A stretch of 64,000 bases of DNA. Origin: Deltaproteobacteria bacterium (lineage in GTDB: Bacteria; Desulfobacterota; Desulfobacteria; Desulfobacterales; Desulfosarcinaceae). Both the position numbers and the translations under genes were made by a program. Positions 56,036 to 64,000 of the stretch are shown here, piece by piece. The notes under the pieces were generated by a model, which searched no databases, was not told where the DNA came from, and was given only the letters and a program-made list of their open reading frames with translations. The stretch is from positions 212,335 to 276,334 of the forward strand of contig JAKALP010000005.1 of NCBI GenBank assembly GCA_021824175.1. The letters run 5' to 3'. How positions within the stretch are numbered: the first letter of the stretch is position 1; each line of letters begins with the position of its first letter.

Positions 56036-56759
56036 GGCATACCTCCTTGCGGGCTATGTTCAGGGGCTCTGGTTTAAACAAACGCTTACCCACCGGTAGT
56101 TTAGCCCCTGGGGGTGGGGCGGCATTGTCGGGAACAAAGCAGGTCTAAATAGTCAACAGCGCCGTGGAAGATGTGCGATTGATCGACTATAGATCAACAA
56201 TGACGCTATTTTCAATATCGACCTGTAGGTGGGTCGCACCCGGATCTATCTCCAAATACTACTGTCTCCACGTTTCGTGGCCCCCGTTCCTTGGACTGCC
56301 CACAAACTCACCTTCGGCTCAAACAATGTGGGCAGCAATTCCGCCGCGCGCAAAAGCGGCGCTAAACATTTCGATGCAATTGGGTCCAACTGCCGCTGAG
56401 GCCCAACGCCTTTGGCCGTGCTAAGACTAGAGTCTGACCCTGTCAGAAAACTCCCCGACCCCTCAAATATCTCTGCTTCGAACCGGACTGATCCGCCCCG
56501 GAAACGGGCTTCGAAATACTTGCTTTTACTGCCTCGAATAATGGTTTGACCTTATGGATTTTGATCCGGATGGCCATTACATTCTCTTCTAATTTCTAGC
56601 CCCAAATCGTTCCTTGTGAAGAACTTATTTCAAATTACCTCAATAATCCCGAATATCCCAGATGCAAGAGAAAGGACCGGCGAAAATGAGAAGGTTAGCG
56701 CCTGAAATCTGCATGCAAGCACCACTGCATTAGACTACTGAAAAGAGGAGTTGGGGAAC
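56036..56759. other. Intergenic region upstream of slp
   Basis: No gene is supported in 724 bases. A 9-bp-arm inverted repeat, CTGCCCACA (56296-56304) with TGTGGGCAG (56327-56335), lies in it. A plus-strand open frame (56164-56424) has unlikely composition and no family resemblance. The region may be decayed coding sequence, but nothing could be matched. Confidence 0.4.
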
Positions 56760-57461
56760 ATGACCAGACATCATCACATCAGGTTCCTGGCCATCGGTCT
56801 TTGCCTGTCCATCCTTTCGGGGTGTGCTATCCAGCCCATATCCCAGCAATACCGGCAGGAAGCCCAGGCCGAGGGCCTGACATTTTCCATGGTCCTCCAG
56901 AATCCGGATGCGTATGTGGGTGATGTGGTGCTCTGGGGCGGTGCCATCCTTGAGACCCGAAACACCAACACCGGCACGGATATTGTTGTTCTCCAAATCC
57001 CCTTAAACAAAGGAGAGCGGCCGGAAGGGGCGCATTTTTCCAAGGGCCGTTTCATCTTGCGCAGTACCCGGTTTCTAGATCCCGAAGTATTCAATAAGAA
57101 AAAACGGATTACCATGGCCGGAGTGGTGGCTGGCAAGGAAACGCTGCCACTGGGTTCGATATCCTACACCTACCCCGTGGTGACCGCCAAGCAGATCTAT
57201 CTTTGGCATTGGCAGCGGGCCTATGCATACCCTTATGATTACTGGTGGGGTCCCGGCTACTATTGGGGACCCTACTGGGGGCCTTACTGGGGGCCCTATT
57301 GGTATGGCGGCGCCGAGTTCAATGATTTTGATGACGAGGATGAAGGCCTGTATCGAGAAGAAGGTCGCGGTGGTGCGCACGAGGAAAGAGGTGGCGAAAT
57401 GCATGAGCATGTTCAAAAAGCCGGAAAGTCACATGATGGTGGCGGTAGTGAAAGCCGCTGA
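56760..57461 (+). CDS. slp: Slp-family outer membrane lipoprotein
   Basis: 233 residues from the ATG at 56760 (GAGGAG upstream; a TTG three codons earlier is less likely). Lipobox LSGC at the end of a short signal peptide. Slp pattern: VLQNPDAYVGDVVLWGGAIL, then GRFILRSTRFLDPEVFNKKKRITMAGVVAG, then YTYPVVTAKQIYLW. The C-terminal region adds an aromatic tandem YWGP repeat and a Glu/Gly/His-rich tail not found in short Slp proteins. E. coli Slp is a starvation-induced outer-membrane lipoprotein. Located at the outer membrane. Confidence 0.88.
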   Translation: MTRHHHIRFLAIGLCLSILSGCAIQPISQQYRQEAQAEGLTFSMVLQNPDAYVGDVVLWGGAILETRNTNTGTDIVVLQIPLNKGERPEGAHFSKGRFILRSTRFLDPEVFNKKKRITMAGVVAGKETLPLGSISYTYPVVTAKQIYLWHWQRAYAYPYDYWWGPGYYWGPYWGPYWGPYWYGGAEFNDFDDEDEGLYREEGRGGAHEERGGEMHEHVQKAGKSHDGGGSESR

Positions 57462-57582
57462 ATCGCGTCCGGAATCGATTTGCGCGGTCCTTGCCGGCCG
57501 CCAAGGAAGCATAAGTACCAATCGACCTTTCGGAAACTATCCGAAACCCAACATTCATTCATCAGAATAAGGAGAAATTGTT

Positions 57583-57978
57583 ATGGCTAAAATCGGTGAA
57601 CTCTATCAAACAGCGGATTGGAAATTGGAGAAGCATGTGCCGGTGATCGAATGCCCCGACAGCGTGGGAGCCGAGGAGGTGTTCGATGTCAAAGTTTCCC
57701 TGGGCAAGGAGGTAGCCCACCCCAACACCACCGAACATCACATCCGCTGGATTCGCCTGTTCTTCAAGCCCGACAACGACAAATTCGCCTACGAGGTGGG
57801 TAGCTACGAGTTTGCCGCTCACGGCGAAGCCGTGGCCGGGGCCAATCAAGGGCCGGTCTACGCCCACCATTCCGCCGTGGCCGGCGTGAAGATAAAAACA
57901 TCGGGGACCCTTTTGGCGACCGCGTTATGCAATATCCATGGCCTTTGGGAGGCTGCCAAACCCATCAAGGTGGGATAG
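57583..57978 (+). CDS. Superoxide reductase (neelaredoxin / class II desulfoferrodoxin)
   Basis: 131 residues. The Fe(His)4Cys centre ligands are visible: EKHVPVIE with His, EVAHPNTTEHHIRW with two His, and the C-terminal CNIHGLW with Cys and His. There is no N-terminal desulforedoxin (rubredoxin-like Fe) domain, so it belongs to the short neelaredoxin class. It reduces superoxide to hydrogen peroxide without making oxygen, typical of anaerobes. AAGGAG precedes the ATG. Confidence 0.94.
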   Translation: MAKIGELYQTADWKLEKHVPVIECPDSVGAEEVFDVKVSLGKEVAHPNTTEHHIRWIRLFFKPDNDKFAYEVGSYEFAAHGEAVAGANQGPVYAHHSAVAGVKIKTSGTLLATALCNIHGLWEAAKPIKVG

Positions 57979-58172
57979 AATTATTTCTCAACTAGAAGCG
58001 ATGACCCAGGGGTCGAGAGCCTCCCGTCAACTCCGGTCGGGTTCGCCTCGGCCTCTCATTTTCACCGGCATCTCCCCGCCATTGTCCACACCGCGCGTGA
58101 AAACGCCCTGAAAAGCATTTCGTGATGCGATCGGAATGCGACATCAACATACCGCCATGGAGGGCTTAAACG

Positions 58173-59159
58173 ATGCTTAGAAGAACTGTATGGCTGCTTT
58201 TTATCATTGCCGCCGTGACCACGGTGGCGGGTTGCTCGCTGGCCAGGATCTCGTTGTTCGGAGAAAAAAGTGAGCCGCTAAAGGAGTATGTGCTGCAAGG
58301 CACCGGCAAGGGCAAGGTCCTCGTACTCTCCATTGACGGTATCCTCAGCAGCATGCCGGAAAAAAGGCTGTTGCGCACGGAACCGAGCATCGTGCAACAG
58401 GTTGCCGCTTATCTCAAACATGCCGAACAGGACCCTGAAATCAAGGCGTTGTTGGTCGAGGTCAATTCGCCGGGCGGGACAGTGACTGCCAGCGATATTC
58501 TCTATCATCAGCTCAACGCCTACAAAGAGCAAACCGGAGTCAAGGTGGTCGTGGCCATGATGGATATCGCCGCATCGGGAGGATATTATATCTCACTTCC
58601 AGCCGATTTTATCCTGGCGCACCCCACCACCATTACCGGCTCCGTTGGCGTGATCTTCCTGCGTCCCGGTGTCAGTGGCTTGATGGAGAAGGCCGGCCTG
58701 TCAATGAATATCAACAAATCGGGCAGCGAAAAGGACATGGGCTCTCCCTTCCGTTCCCCCACCAAAGAAGAGAACGCCTTGTTCCAGCAGCTGACCGACA
58801 ACATGGCGTCACGATTTAAGGATCTCGTGATGCAGCACCGCCATCTGCGACCTGACCAGCTTGAGAATGTGGCCACGGCCCGCGTGTTCCTGGCCGAACA
58901 GGCTAAAAGTCTCGGCCTGGTGGATGAGATTGGCTATCTGGATGATGCCGTTGCCAAAGCCAAGAAGCTGGCGGACCTGGAGCCGGATGCCCGGGTGGTC
59001 GCCTATCGCCGCCATAAAGTGCAAGAAGACACCCTATACAATCCCGCCATTCAGTGGCAAGGCGGCGATCTCGAAACAGTACTCCCCATCCTTGCGCCCC
59101 TGAATGCGGCAAGTCATGCTGATTTCTACTACATCTGGCCGGCGGCCATGGGCTATTGA
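58173..59159 (+). CDS. sppA: SppA-type signal peptide peptidase (S49 family)
   Basis: 328 residues. N-terminal hydrophobic segment ending in VAGCS, so probably a lipoprotein or membrane anchor. S49 core: VLVLSIDGIL, then VEVNSPGGTVTASDILYHQL, then the nucleophile Ser in DIAASGGYYISLPAD, HPTTITGSVGVI, and a Lys in SGSEKDMGSPFR. Length is that of the short bacterial SppA with one S49 domain. GGAGGG precedes the ATG. Degrades signal peptides and membrane fragments in the envelope. Confidence 0.88.
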   Translation: MLRRTVWLLFIIAAVTTVAGCSLARISLFGEKSEPLKEYVLQGTGKGKVLVLSIDGILSSMPEKRLLRTEPSIVQQVAAYLKHAEQDPEIKALLVEVNSPGGTVTASDILYHQLNAYKEQTGVKVVVAMMDIAASGGYYISLPADFILAHPTTITGSVGVIFLRPGVSGLMEKAGLSMNINKSGSEKDMGSPFRSPTKEENALFQQLTDNMASRFKDLVMQHRHLRPDQLENVATARVFLAEQAKSLGLVDEIGYLDDAVAKAKKLADLEPDARVVAYRRHKVQEDTLYNPAIQWQGGDLETVLPILAPLNAASHADFYYIWPAAMGY

Positions 59160-59288
59160 ACGGGATAACTGTTCGGGCGGGCCATTGAAACGACTTCACA
59201 AAACGAGGTCTCCAGGCGGGCCAGAAGAAAATTTCCCCGCCCTGATGGACGCCATCAGGAGGCCACTCCCAACAAGGAAAGTATACCT

Positions 59289-60017
59289 ATGAAACCAATT
59301 GGAGCAGCCATTGGCTTGATGACAATCCTGGTGTTTGCTGGTTGCAGCACGGCGTATAAAGCGCAACCCGTGCCATTCAAATTGCCGGCATCGTACGGCA
59401 ATGCCACGGAGGTAGACGATGTCCAAATAGGCGGGCAAGCCTTTGTGGATGAAAAAGCAGCCAAAGAGGCTTTTGGTTTCGATGTGCGCAAGGCGGGCAT
59501 GTTGCCGGTCCAATTGGTTTTTGACAATCGAGGCAACGATGCGGTGGAGATCATACCCGGGCAGACTTTCCTGGAAGATGATGAGGGTGATCTCTGGCCC
59601 ATTCTTTCCGATCACTTTGCTTATGAGCGGGCCACCAAATACGCCCGCACCAATGAGACTTTCGAGCAGGGGGCTTACAAAGGATTCCTGGGCGCGGCGG
59701 CCGGTTCCGTGATAGGGGCCGCCATCGGCATCGTCTCCGGAGAAAATGTGGGTTCCGCGATAGGCAAAGGAGCGGCAGTGGGAGGGGCGGCCGGCGCTAC
59801 TCTGGGGGGCGCCTCGGCCTATGCCTCCGATAACGCCCGCGCGGCCATCGTCAACGACTTGCACCAGAAGACATTAAAAAATAAGGCCATTGAGGCAGGC
59901 AGCATATCCCATGGGGTCATTTTTTTTCCGGGTGAAGCCAAGTCGGCCAAGCAGCTGCGCCTGCAACTCAGAGACCTCACGACTGGAAAGCGCTATACGG
60001 TATATTTGAAATTCTAA
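59289..60017 (+). CDS. Glycine-zipper lipoprotein, unknown
   Basis: 242 residues. Signal peptide with lipobox FAGCS. The middle segment has a beta-rich part (MLPVQLVFDNRGNDAVEIIPGQTFLED..). A glycine-zipper helix pair then follows (GFLGAAAGSVIGAAIGIVSG and GKGAAVGGAAGATLGGASAY), seen in membrane-associating lipoproteins. A final conserved-looking VIFFPGEAKSAKQLRLQLRD region ends the protein. AAGGAAAG precedes the ATG. Likely outer-membrane associated; function unknown. Confidence 0.75.
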   Translation: MKPIGAAIGLMTILVFAGCSTAYKAQPVPFKLPASYGNATEVDDVQIGGQAFVDEKAAKEAFGFDVRKAGMLPVQLVFDNRGNDAVEIIPGQTFLEDDEGDLWPILSDHFAYERATKYARTNETFEQGAYKGFLGAAAGSVIGAAIGIVSGENVGSAIGKGAAVGGAAGATLGGASAYASDNARAAIVNDLHQKTLKNKAIEAGSISHGVIFFPGEAKSAKQLRLQLRDLTTGKRYTVYLKF

Positions 60018-60037
60018 CCTGGCTTTTGCTGAAGACA

Positions 60038-60068
60038 AAACGGTAAATCCGCTGAGATTCAGCCGTTT
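60038..60068 (+). terminator. Possible terminator hairpin after the glycine-zipper lipoprotein gene
   Basis: AAACGG (60038-60043) pairs with CCGTTT (60063-60068), with an inner CTGA/TCAG pairing. The run of T after the stem is short, so intrinsic termination is doubtful. Confidence 0.3.
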
Positions 60069-60204
60069 AAAGCTTTCGCGGCGATTATCGGAAAAAGATT
60101 CTTCTGCTTTTCTCTTAGCGCCGTGACCATGGCTTGAGCAGGGAAGAAGTCCGCCCTTTTGTACGGATTCAACGCTTCACGCGCCGGCAGTCGGGGAGTC
60201 GGGA

Positions 60205-60834
60205 ATGGCCCAGAAAAATCGGATCAAAGAAAACCTGAAATCGATTGTGATCGCGGTCGTGATTGCCTTGTTCGTTCGTGCTTTCATTGTTCAGGCATTC
60301 GTCATTCCCTCCGGTTCAATGGAGCCCACGGTGAAAATCGGGGATCATATTCTGGTCAACAAATTCATCTACGGCATCAAAATCCCGTTCACCCAGGAAC
60401 GATTTCTGCAATTCTTCAAACCGCGGCGAGGCGATGTGGTCGTGTTTCTTTTTCCCCTCGACATGTCCAAGGATTTCATCAAGCGCGTGATCGCAACTGC
60501 TGGAGAGAAGATCCAGATCATTAACAATCAGATCTATATCAACGACCAGCCCATTGCCGATCCGTGGGGCCACTTTGAACCTATTTATGCTGCCCCATGG
60601 TTGCGGCGCGAGATAGACTATTACGGTCCCGAGGTGGTGCCGGCGAATTCTTACTTCATGTTGGGCGACAACCGCAACGACAGTGAAGACAGCCGTTTCT
60701 GGGGCTTTGTGCCCAACGACAATCTGATCGGCAAAGCCATGTTCGTTTACTTCTCGTGGAATTCCAATGCTTTGTCGGTGCTGGACATCATTCGCTGGTC
60801 GCGTTTCGGCAAATGGATTGGCCGTCAGCCGTGA
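60205..60834 (+). CDS. lepB: Signal peptidase I
   Basis: 209 residues. One N-terminal membrane span (IVIAVVIALFVRAFIVQAFV), the nucleophile Ser in PSGSMEPTV, the general-base Lys in KRVIATAGEKI, and the GDNRNDSEDSRFWGFV box. Cleaves signal peptides of exported proteins on the periplasmic side. Shorter than E. coli LepB, with one span only, as in many other bacteria. GGGGAG precedes the ATG. Confidence 0.95.
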   Translation: MAQKNRIKENLKSIVIAVVIALFVRAFIVQAFVIPSGSMEPTVKIGDHILVNKFIYGIKIPFTQERFLQFFKPRRGDVVVFLFPLDMSKDFIKRVIATAGEKIQIINNQIYINDQPIADPWGHFEPIYAAPWLRREIDYYGPEVVPANSYFMLGDNRNDSEDSRFWGFVPNDNLIGKAMFVYFSWNSNALSVLDIIRWSRFGKWIGRQP

Positions 60835-60876
60835 CGAAGCGGCTTATGCGCTCCCGCCCGATAGCCCGGAACATGC

Positions 60877-60950
60877 TAAAGACCCCTTCCCTTCGGGCAG
60901 CGATTCGAGCCGCATTTCGTGTTGGATGTTCTGAATGGCCTGTTCTCTTG
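60877..60950 (-). pseudogene. Remnant of a sigma-54 activator PAS region
   Basis: The minus strand encodes EQAIQNIQHEMRLESLPEG, closely matching [19 protein letters not shown] in the activator at 40384-42192 (nucleotides about 41651-41720). The match stops on both sides; no other part of the gene is seen. It looks like a short relic of a deleted or recombined paralogue in the lepB-BON gap. Confidence 0.65.
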
Positions 60951-60977
60951 GCAGGTGACTGACCATTGAACGGCGTC

Positions 60978-62498
60978 TTATTCCCAACGGTCCGCGGCCG
61001 GATTCAGGTCGCGATCCCTTTCCCCATTGGGGTTATAGTATAGCGCATTGGCCTTTTCGTCGTACCAATTGTCCCAATGATAATTCACGCCCTGCACGGT
61101 TAAGCGGTTGTCTATCGCCAGCACCCCCCTGGTGAGAATGGCCATCCGCCCGGCTTCCCGGCGCTGCTGCCAGGTGCGGACCTGTCCTTTGAGTACGGCC
61201 CGGCCATCTTCGAGGGTCACTGTGATGTTTTTCAAGACGGGCGAAATCGCCCAGTTGCCGGCGATGCGCGCCAGGATGTGCTCTTTTAGGGCCTGATCAT
61301 CAATAGCAATTTGCGGATGAACGACAAGAGCATTATCGATGGCCAAAATTCCGGGGACGCGGGCCGCATCAGCTTCAGCTTGGGCTTTGTCAAAATATGA
61401 GGGCACGCTTCCTTGCAATTGGACCTTGCCCGCCAGAACCTGGACCTTGATGGCGTCGCCATGCAAAATGCGATCATTTTGCAAGTTGGCCCAAATATCG
61501 TGGCTGATGGCCGGGTCCGGGCGAGGCGCCGCGGTCACCTGGATGGAATTGGTGACCCAGGCCACCCCCACCACCTGGCCGGCGTCCCGCCCGGCCAAAT
61601 CATGCTGGCGATAATTGGGTACGGTGCCTTGTAAGGTGACATGGCCCTGCCGGGCCTGCACCGTGATGTGGTCGGACAGTAACATTCTTTGGTCAAGCAA
61701 CAGCACATCTTCGATCGCACGAACCAGTTCGAAGTCAGGGGGCGTAATCTCGTGCTCGCGCCCGGTGTACTTCTTCTCCCAATCCACCTGCAGTTGGTTG
61801 CGCAGATCCACCACATTGCGGATGATATAGACATCGGCCCTGGCCCGTTCAATCAGGTAGGGACTGCTCACGAAACCCTCCAGCGTGACCACGCCATTCT
61901 TGACCGACGCCTGAATCGGCTCTTCGGCCAGATAGACATCCAGGCGCAGATTGGTTTGGACATCTTTGAGGATCTGCGCATCCGGCCGCGTGCTCGGATC
62001 ATCCACCATGATCTGATTGTTAACCGCTACCACGCCAGATACTTCACCCGCCAGCACGCCGGCTGCCTGCTTTTGGGCGTTTGACTGCGCTTTTCCGGTC
62101 AACATTACTTCACCACCATGGACGGCCACGCCGATTTGTCCGGCGGTCAATGTACCGCTGGTGAGGATACGGTCGCGAACCAGGTTGGCAATGTCGGTGT
62201 CGGGACGACGGATGCGATTTAATTGAATGCGGTTGATGATGGCGCGCACCCCTTTTATCTTTTTTGCTTCCAAGGCAGCGAAATGGCGCTCGACCAGATT
62301 GTCGGCATTGCCAAAAAGCGTAACGACACCGTTCGTGGTGCTTGCCGTGATATCACCCGTCCCCATGCGCGGGTCCAGCTTGATGGCGGTATTGACCCAT
62401 TGGGAGATGGCGGCGTCCGTGGGGGGAGCATCCGCCGAAGCCGACGCGGATACGAAGAAGATCACCATTGATAGAAGATAAGCCGCTGATCGTTTCAT
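60978..62498 (-). CDS. Periplasmic protein with six BON domains
   Basis: 506 residues from the ATG at 62498 (GGAGAA upstream; a TTG five codons earlier contains that site). A signal peptide (YLLSMVIFFVSASASADA) is followed by six successive BON repeats of about 65-75 residues, each ending VxGV.AV.N.I.V-like and containing GxVTLxG (for example NGVVTLFGN, GGEVMLTGK, NGVVTLEGF). BON domains bind phospholipid or membranes; OsmY has two. Six in one chain is unusual. The last 35 residues are Tyr/Asn/Asp-rich. Probably envelope protection. Confidence 0.9.
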   Translation of the reverse strand: MKRSAAYLLSMVIFFVSASASADAPPTDAAISQWVNTAIKLDPRMGTGDITASTTNGVVTLFGNADNLVERHFAALEAKKIKGVRAIINRIQLNRIRRPDTDIANLVRDRILTSGTLTAGQIGVAVHGGEVMLTGKAQSNAQKQAAGVLAGEVSGVVAVNNQIMVDDPSTRPDAQILKDVQTNLRLDVYLAEEPIQASVKNGVVTLEGFVSSPYLIERARADVYIIRNVVDLRNQLQVDWEKKYTGREHEITPPDFELVRAIEDVLLLDQRMLLSDHITVQARQGHVTLQGTVPNYRQHDLAGRDAGQVVGVAWVTNSIQVTAAPRPDPAISHDIWANLQNDRILHGDAIKVQVLAGKVQLQGSVPSYFDKAQAEADAARVPGILAIDNALVVHPQIAIDDQALKEHILARIAGNWAISPVLKNITVTLEDGRAVLKGQVRTWQQRREAGRMAILTRGVLAIDNRLTVQGVNYHWDNWYDEKANALYYNPNGERDRDLNPAADRWE

Positions 62499-62528
62499 GG
62501 AAGAATTCTCCAATGCAAGGCTACTTCC

Positions 62529-63233
62529 TTACTCCCGCTCGGCGCCGAAGATCCGTAGCAGCAGAAGAAAGAGATTGATGAAATCTAGATATAGTTTCAA
62601 GGCGCCGATGATAGCCCCCTTGCGCACGACGGCCGCGTCCAGGCCGTCGGGTTGGGTCAGGGCCATATTCTTCAGTTGCTGCGTATCATAGGCGGTCAAG
62701 CCGACGAACACCAGCACGCCGATGTAGCTGACCACCATCGATAACCCTGTGCTGTGAAGAAACATATTCACTACCGATGCGATGACCACACCGATCAGCC
62801 CCATGAAGAGAAAACCGCCCCACGAGGTCAGATCGCGCTGTGTGATCCAACCATAGAGACTGCATGTTACAAAGGTCGCGGCGCAGATGAAGAATACCTG
62901 GGCAATGGAGGCGCCGGTATACACCAGGAAGATAAAAGAAAAAGTGAGGCCGTTGAGACCGGCATACAGAAGAAAAAGGCCGGTGGCCGTCGAAGCCTGC
63001 ATCTTCTGCACTCTGGCGCTGAGAGCAAACACCAGCACCAGTTCGCCAATGAGCAAAGCGAAGAGCACCATCTGGTTGCCGAAGATGATTTGGGCTAAAG
63101 CCGGTGTATGGGCTGTGTAGTAAGCAATCAGACCGGTCAATGCCAGGCCGGCGCCCATCCAGTTATAAACGTTGCGCACAAAGGAATTGACCCGGATTTC
63201 AGCGGGTACGGGATGAGTCGATGTAAATGCCAT
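62529..63233 (-). CDS. Bax inhibitor-1/YccA family membrane protein
   Basis: 234 residues from the ATG at 63233 (AAGGAGG upstream; the longer frame is unsupported). Seven membrane segments. Family features: RNVYNWMGAGLALTGLIAYY, ICAATFVTCSLYGWITQRDL, and the C-terminal FVGLTAYDTQQLKNMA with the conserved Asp pair thought to control pH-dependent calcium leak. E. coli homologues (YccA, YbhL) interact with FtsH or affect ion homeostasis. Inner membrane. Confidence 0.92.
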   Translation of the reverse strand: MAFTSTHPVPAEIRVNSFVRNVYNWMGAGLALTGLIAYYTAHTPALAQIIFGNQMVLFALLIGELVLVFALSARVQKMQASTATGLFLLYAGLNGLTFSFIFLVYTGASIAQVFFICAATFVTCSLYGWITQRDLTSWGGFLFMGLIGVVIASVVNMFLHSTGLSMVVSYIGVLVFVGLTAYDTQQLKNMALTQPDGLDAAVVRKGAIIGALKLYLDFINLFLLLLRIFGAERE

Positions 63234-63843
63234 ATGAACCTCCTTGGGCTTTAAGTCGTTGGTCCTGCGCGATTCGCTGGGCCTTGTGCCAATAAACATA
63301 AGTCGTGCGCGGCCCGGCGCAATTCCATGTCCGCGCTTATCCGTCCCGCGGCGACTCGCCGGCAATGGGGTGCTCAACCGAACAATTTGACGGCCAAGGT
63401 AAATTAAATATTTTAAAATCAGTGGCCTATTTTACATCGACCCATGAACCGCCCAACCCTTTCAGGCCGACCTACTGACCTCGGCGGGTGGAGTATGGGC
63501 CGGTCTGGTTGACAAATACATGACCATCCGCCGGCAAATGGGGTACGGTTGGTATTTTTTTGTTTTTTCCATTCCGGCATAGTCCGGCTATCGTTCGGCT
63601 TCTCGTTTACGGTGCGCTGGTCGCGGCGGGTTCCGCGTCAGGTCGAGCGACGCCGACGGTGCGAAGAACTCGACGCCATCATGCGGCGGGAAAGAAATGC
63701 TTCATCCCGAACATTATACTTTTCGCCGACGGTTTCGATAAAGATTCTTAAAGACCGTGGCGGCCCGCAAAACCACATTCATACCAATCGGCCGAGGAGA
63801 TGGACCCCGGCGAAACTCTGATGCCAAAAGAGGAGAATATGAG
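63234..63843. other. Intergenic region between BI-1 and cytochrome c genes
   Basis: No gene is supported in 610 bases. The first 140 bases are the unsupported extension of the BI-1 frame. A plus-strand open frame (63549-63821) shows no family resemblance. Promoters for both flanking genes should lie here but none is clear. Confidence 0.4.
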
Positions 63844-64000
63844 ATGAAGAAGATCACCGCTTTGGCCATTTTGCTGTTTGCGGCGGGCGCGATCCTGCCG
63901 GTCCGCGCCAGCAGAGCGGATACGGAACTCGAAAAGGGGCAAAAGATTTACGAGACCAATTGCATGCTTTGCCATGGCAAAAACGGCAAGGGGGATGGAC
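63844..64000 (+). CDS. c-type cytochrome, 5' part only (runs off window)
   Basis: 52 codons are visible from the ATG at 63844, with AGGAG upstream. A signal peptide (KKITALAILLFAAGAILPVRA) is followed by KGQKIYETNC and the heme-binding motif CMLCH (residues 40-44), then GKNGKGDG. This is a typical class I monoheme cytochrome c start, probably periplasmic. It could be a stand-alone cytochrome or the N-terminus of a larger heme protein; the window ends before this can be told. Confidence 0.8.
   Translation, partial: MKKITALAILLFAAGAILPVRASRADTELEKGQKIYETNCMLCHGKNGKGDG

Noticed and set aside
56164..56424. Open frame of 86 codons upstream of slp
   Set aside because: No ribosome site, odd composition and no family resemblance; possibly decayed coding sequence but not supportable.
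63549..63821. Open frame of 90 codons before the cytochrome gene
   Set aside because: Arg/Ser-rich composition typical of a shadow frame in GC-rich DNA, no ribosome site, no domain.

Overview
The window looks like chromosomal DNA of an anaerobic, probably sulfate-reducing Desulfobacterota (Desulfosarcina/Desulfobacteraceae-like). The reasons are an Rnf complex in CDGEAB order, soluble NuoEFG-like and Hdr-like electron-transfer subunits, MinD-type ATPases carrying ferredoxin domains, several sigma-54 activators, a neelaredoxin-type superoxide reductase and a probable selenoprotein. No rRNA, tRNA, CRISPR array, complete insertion sequence or prophage was seen. Taxonomy is inferred from gene content only.

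Layout. 0-12.7 kb: housekeeping and envelope genes (edge fragment of a YpsA-like protein, cyclase-FHA protein, asd, fabH, HNH nuclease, an ExeA-like ATPase fused to an OmpA domain next to a secreted repeat protein, a TerB/DnaJ protein, two coiled-coil membrane proteins). 12.8-18.4 kb: rnfCDGEAB on the minus strand, then a tandem UspA protein. 20.1-26.2 kb: a ten-gene minus-strand operon (metallo-beta-lactamase, DUF134, DUF134-NifX fusion, two ferredoxin-MinD ATPases, NifX, NifU-like, FmdB zinc ribbon, receiver-like, CGGC) behind a consensus sigma-54 promoter. It is transcribed divergently from a PAS-AAA-Fis sigma-54 activator and resembles the 'orange protein' (ORP) locus of Desulfovibrio.

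28.1-38.2 kb: a redox module. On the plus strand a second sigma-54 promoter precedes an HdrD/DsrK-like iron-sulfur oxidoreductase whose reading frame is interrupted by one TGA. That TGA sits at an expected Cys position and is followed by a SECIS-like hairpin, so the gene most likely encodes a selenoprotein. Two small genes, one NifX-like, follow. On the minus strand lie NuoE-, NuoF- and NuoG-like subunits, an HdrA-MvhD fusion, a NifU-like scaffold and an FAD/NAD disulfide-type oxidoreductase. Together they suggest an NADH-linked, possibly electron-bifurcating Hdr complex with its own Fe-S maturation helpers. 38.2-42.2 kb: two further paralogous sigma-54 activators.

42.2-64 kb: a metallo-beta-lactamase, acyl-ACP thioesterase, DUF2007, plsC, a fused secDF, an HtrA protease, an EmrAB-type efflux pair, an acyl-CoA dehydrogenase, an Slp lipoprotein, superoxide reductase, SppA, a glycine-zipper lipoprotein, lepB, a six-BON-domain protein, a BI-1 membrane protein and the start of a cytochrome c. 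Intergenic spaces carry at least two dispersed repeat families: a roughly 57-bp palindrome and octamer (GTTGATT-type) arrays.
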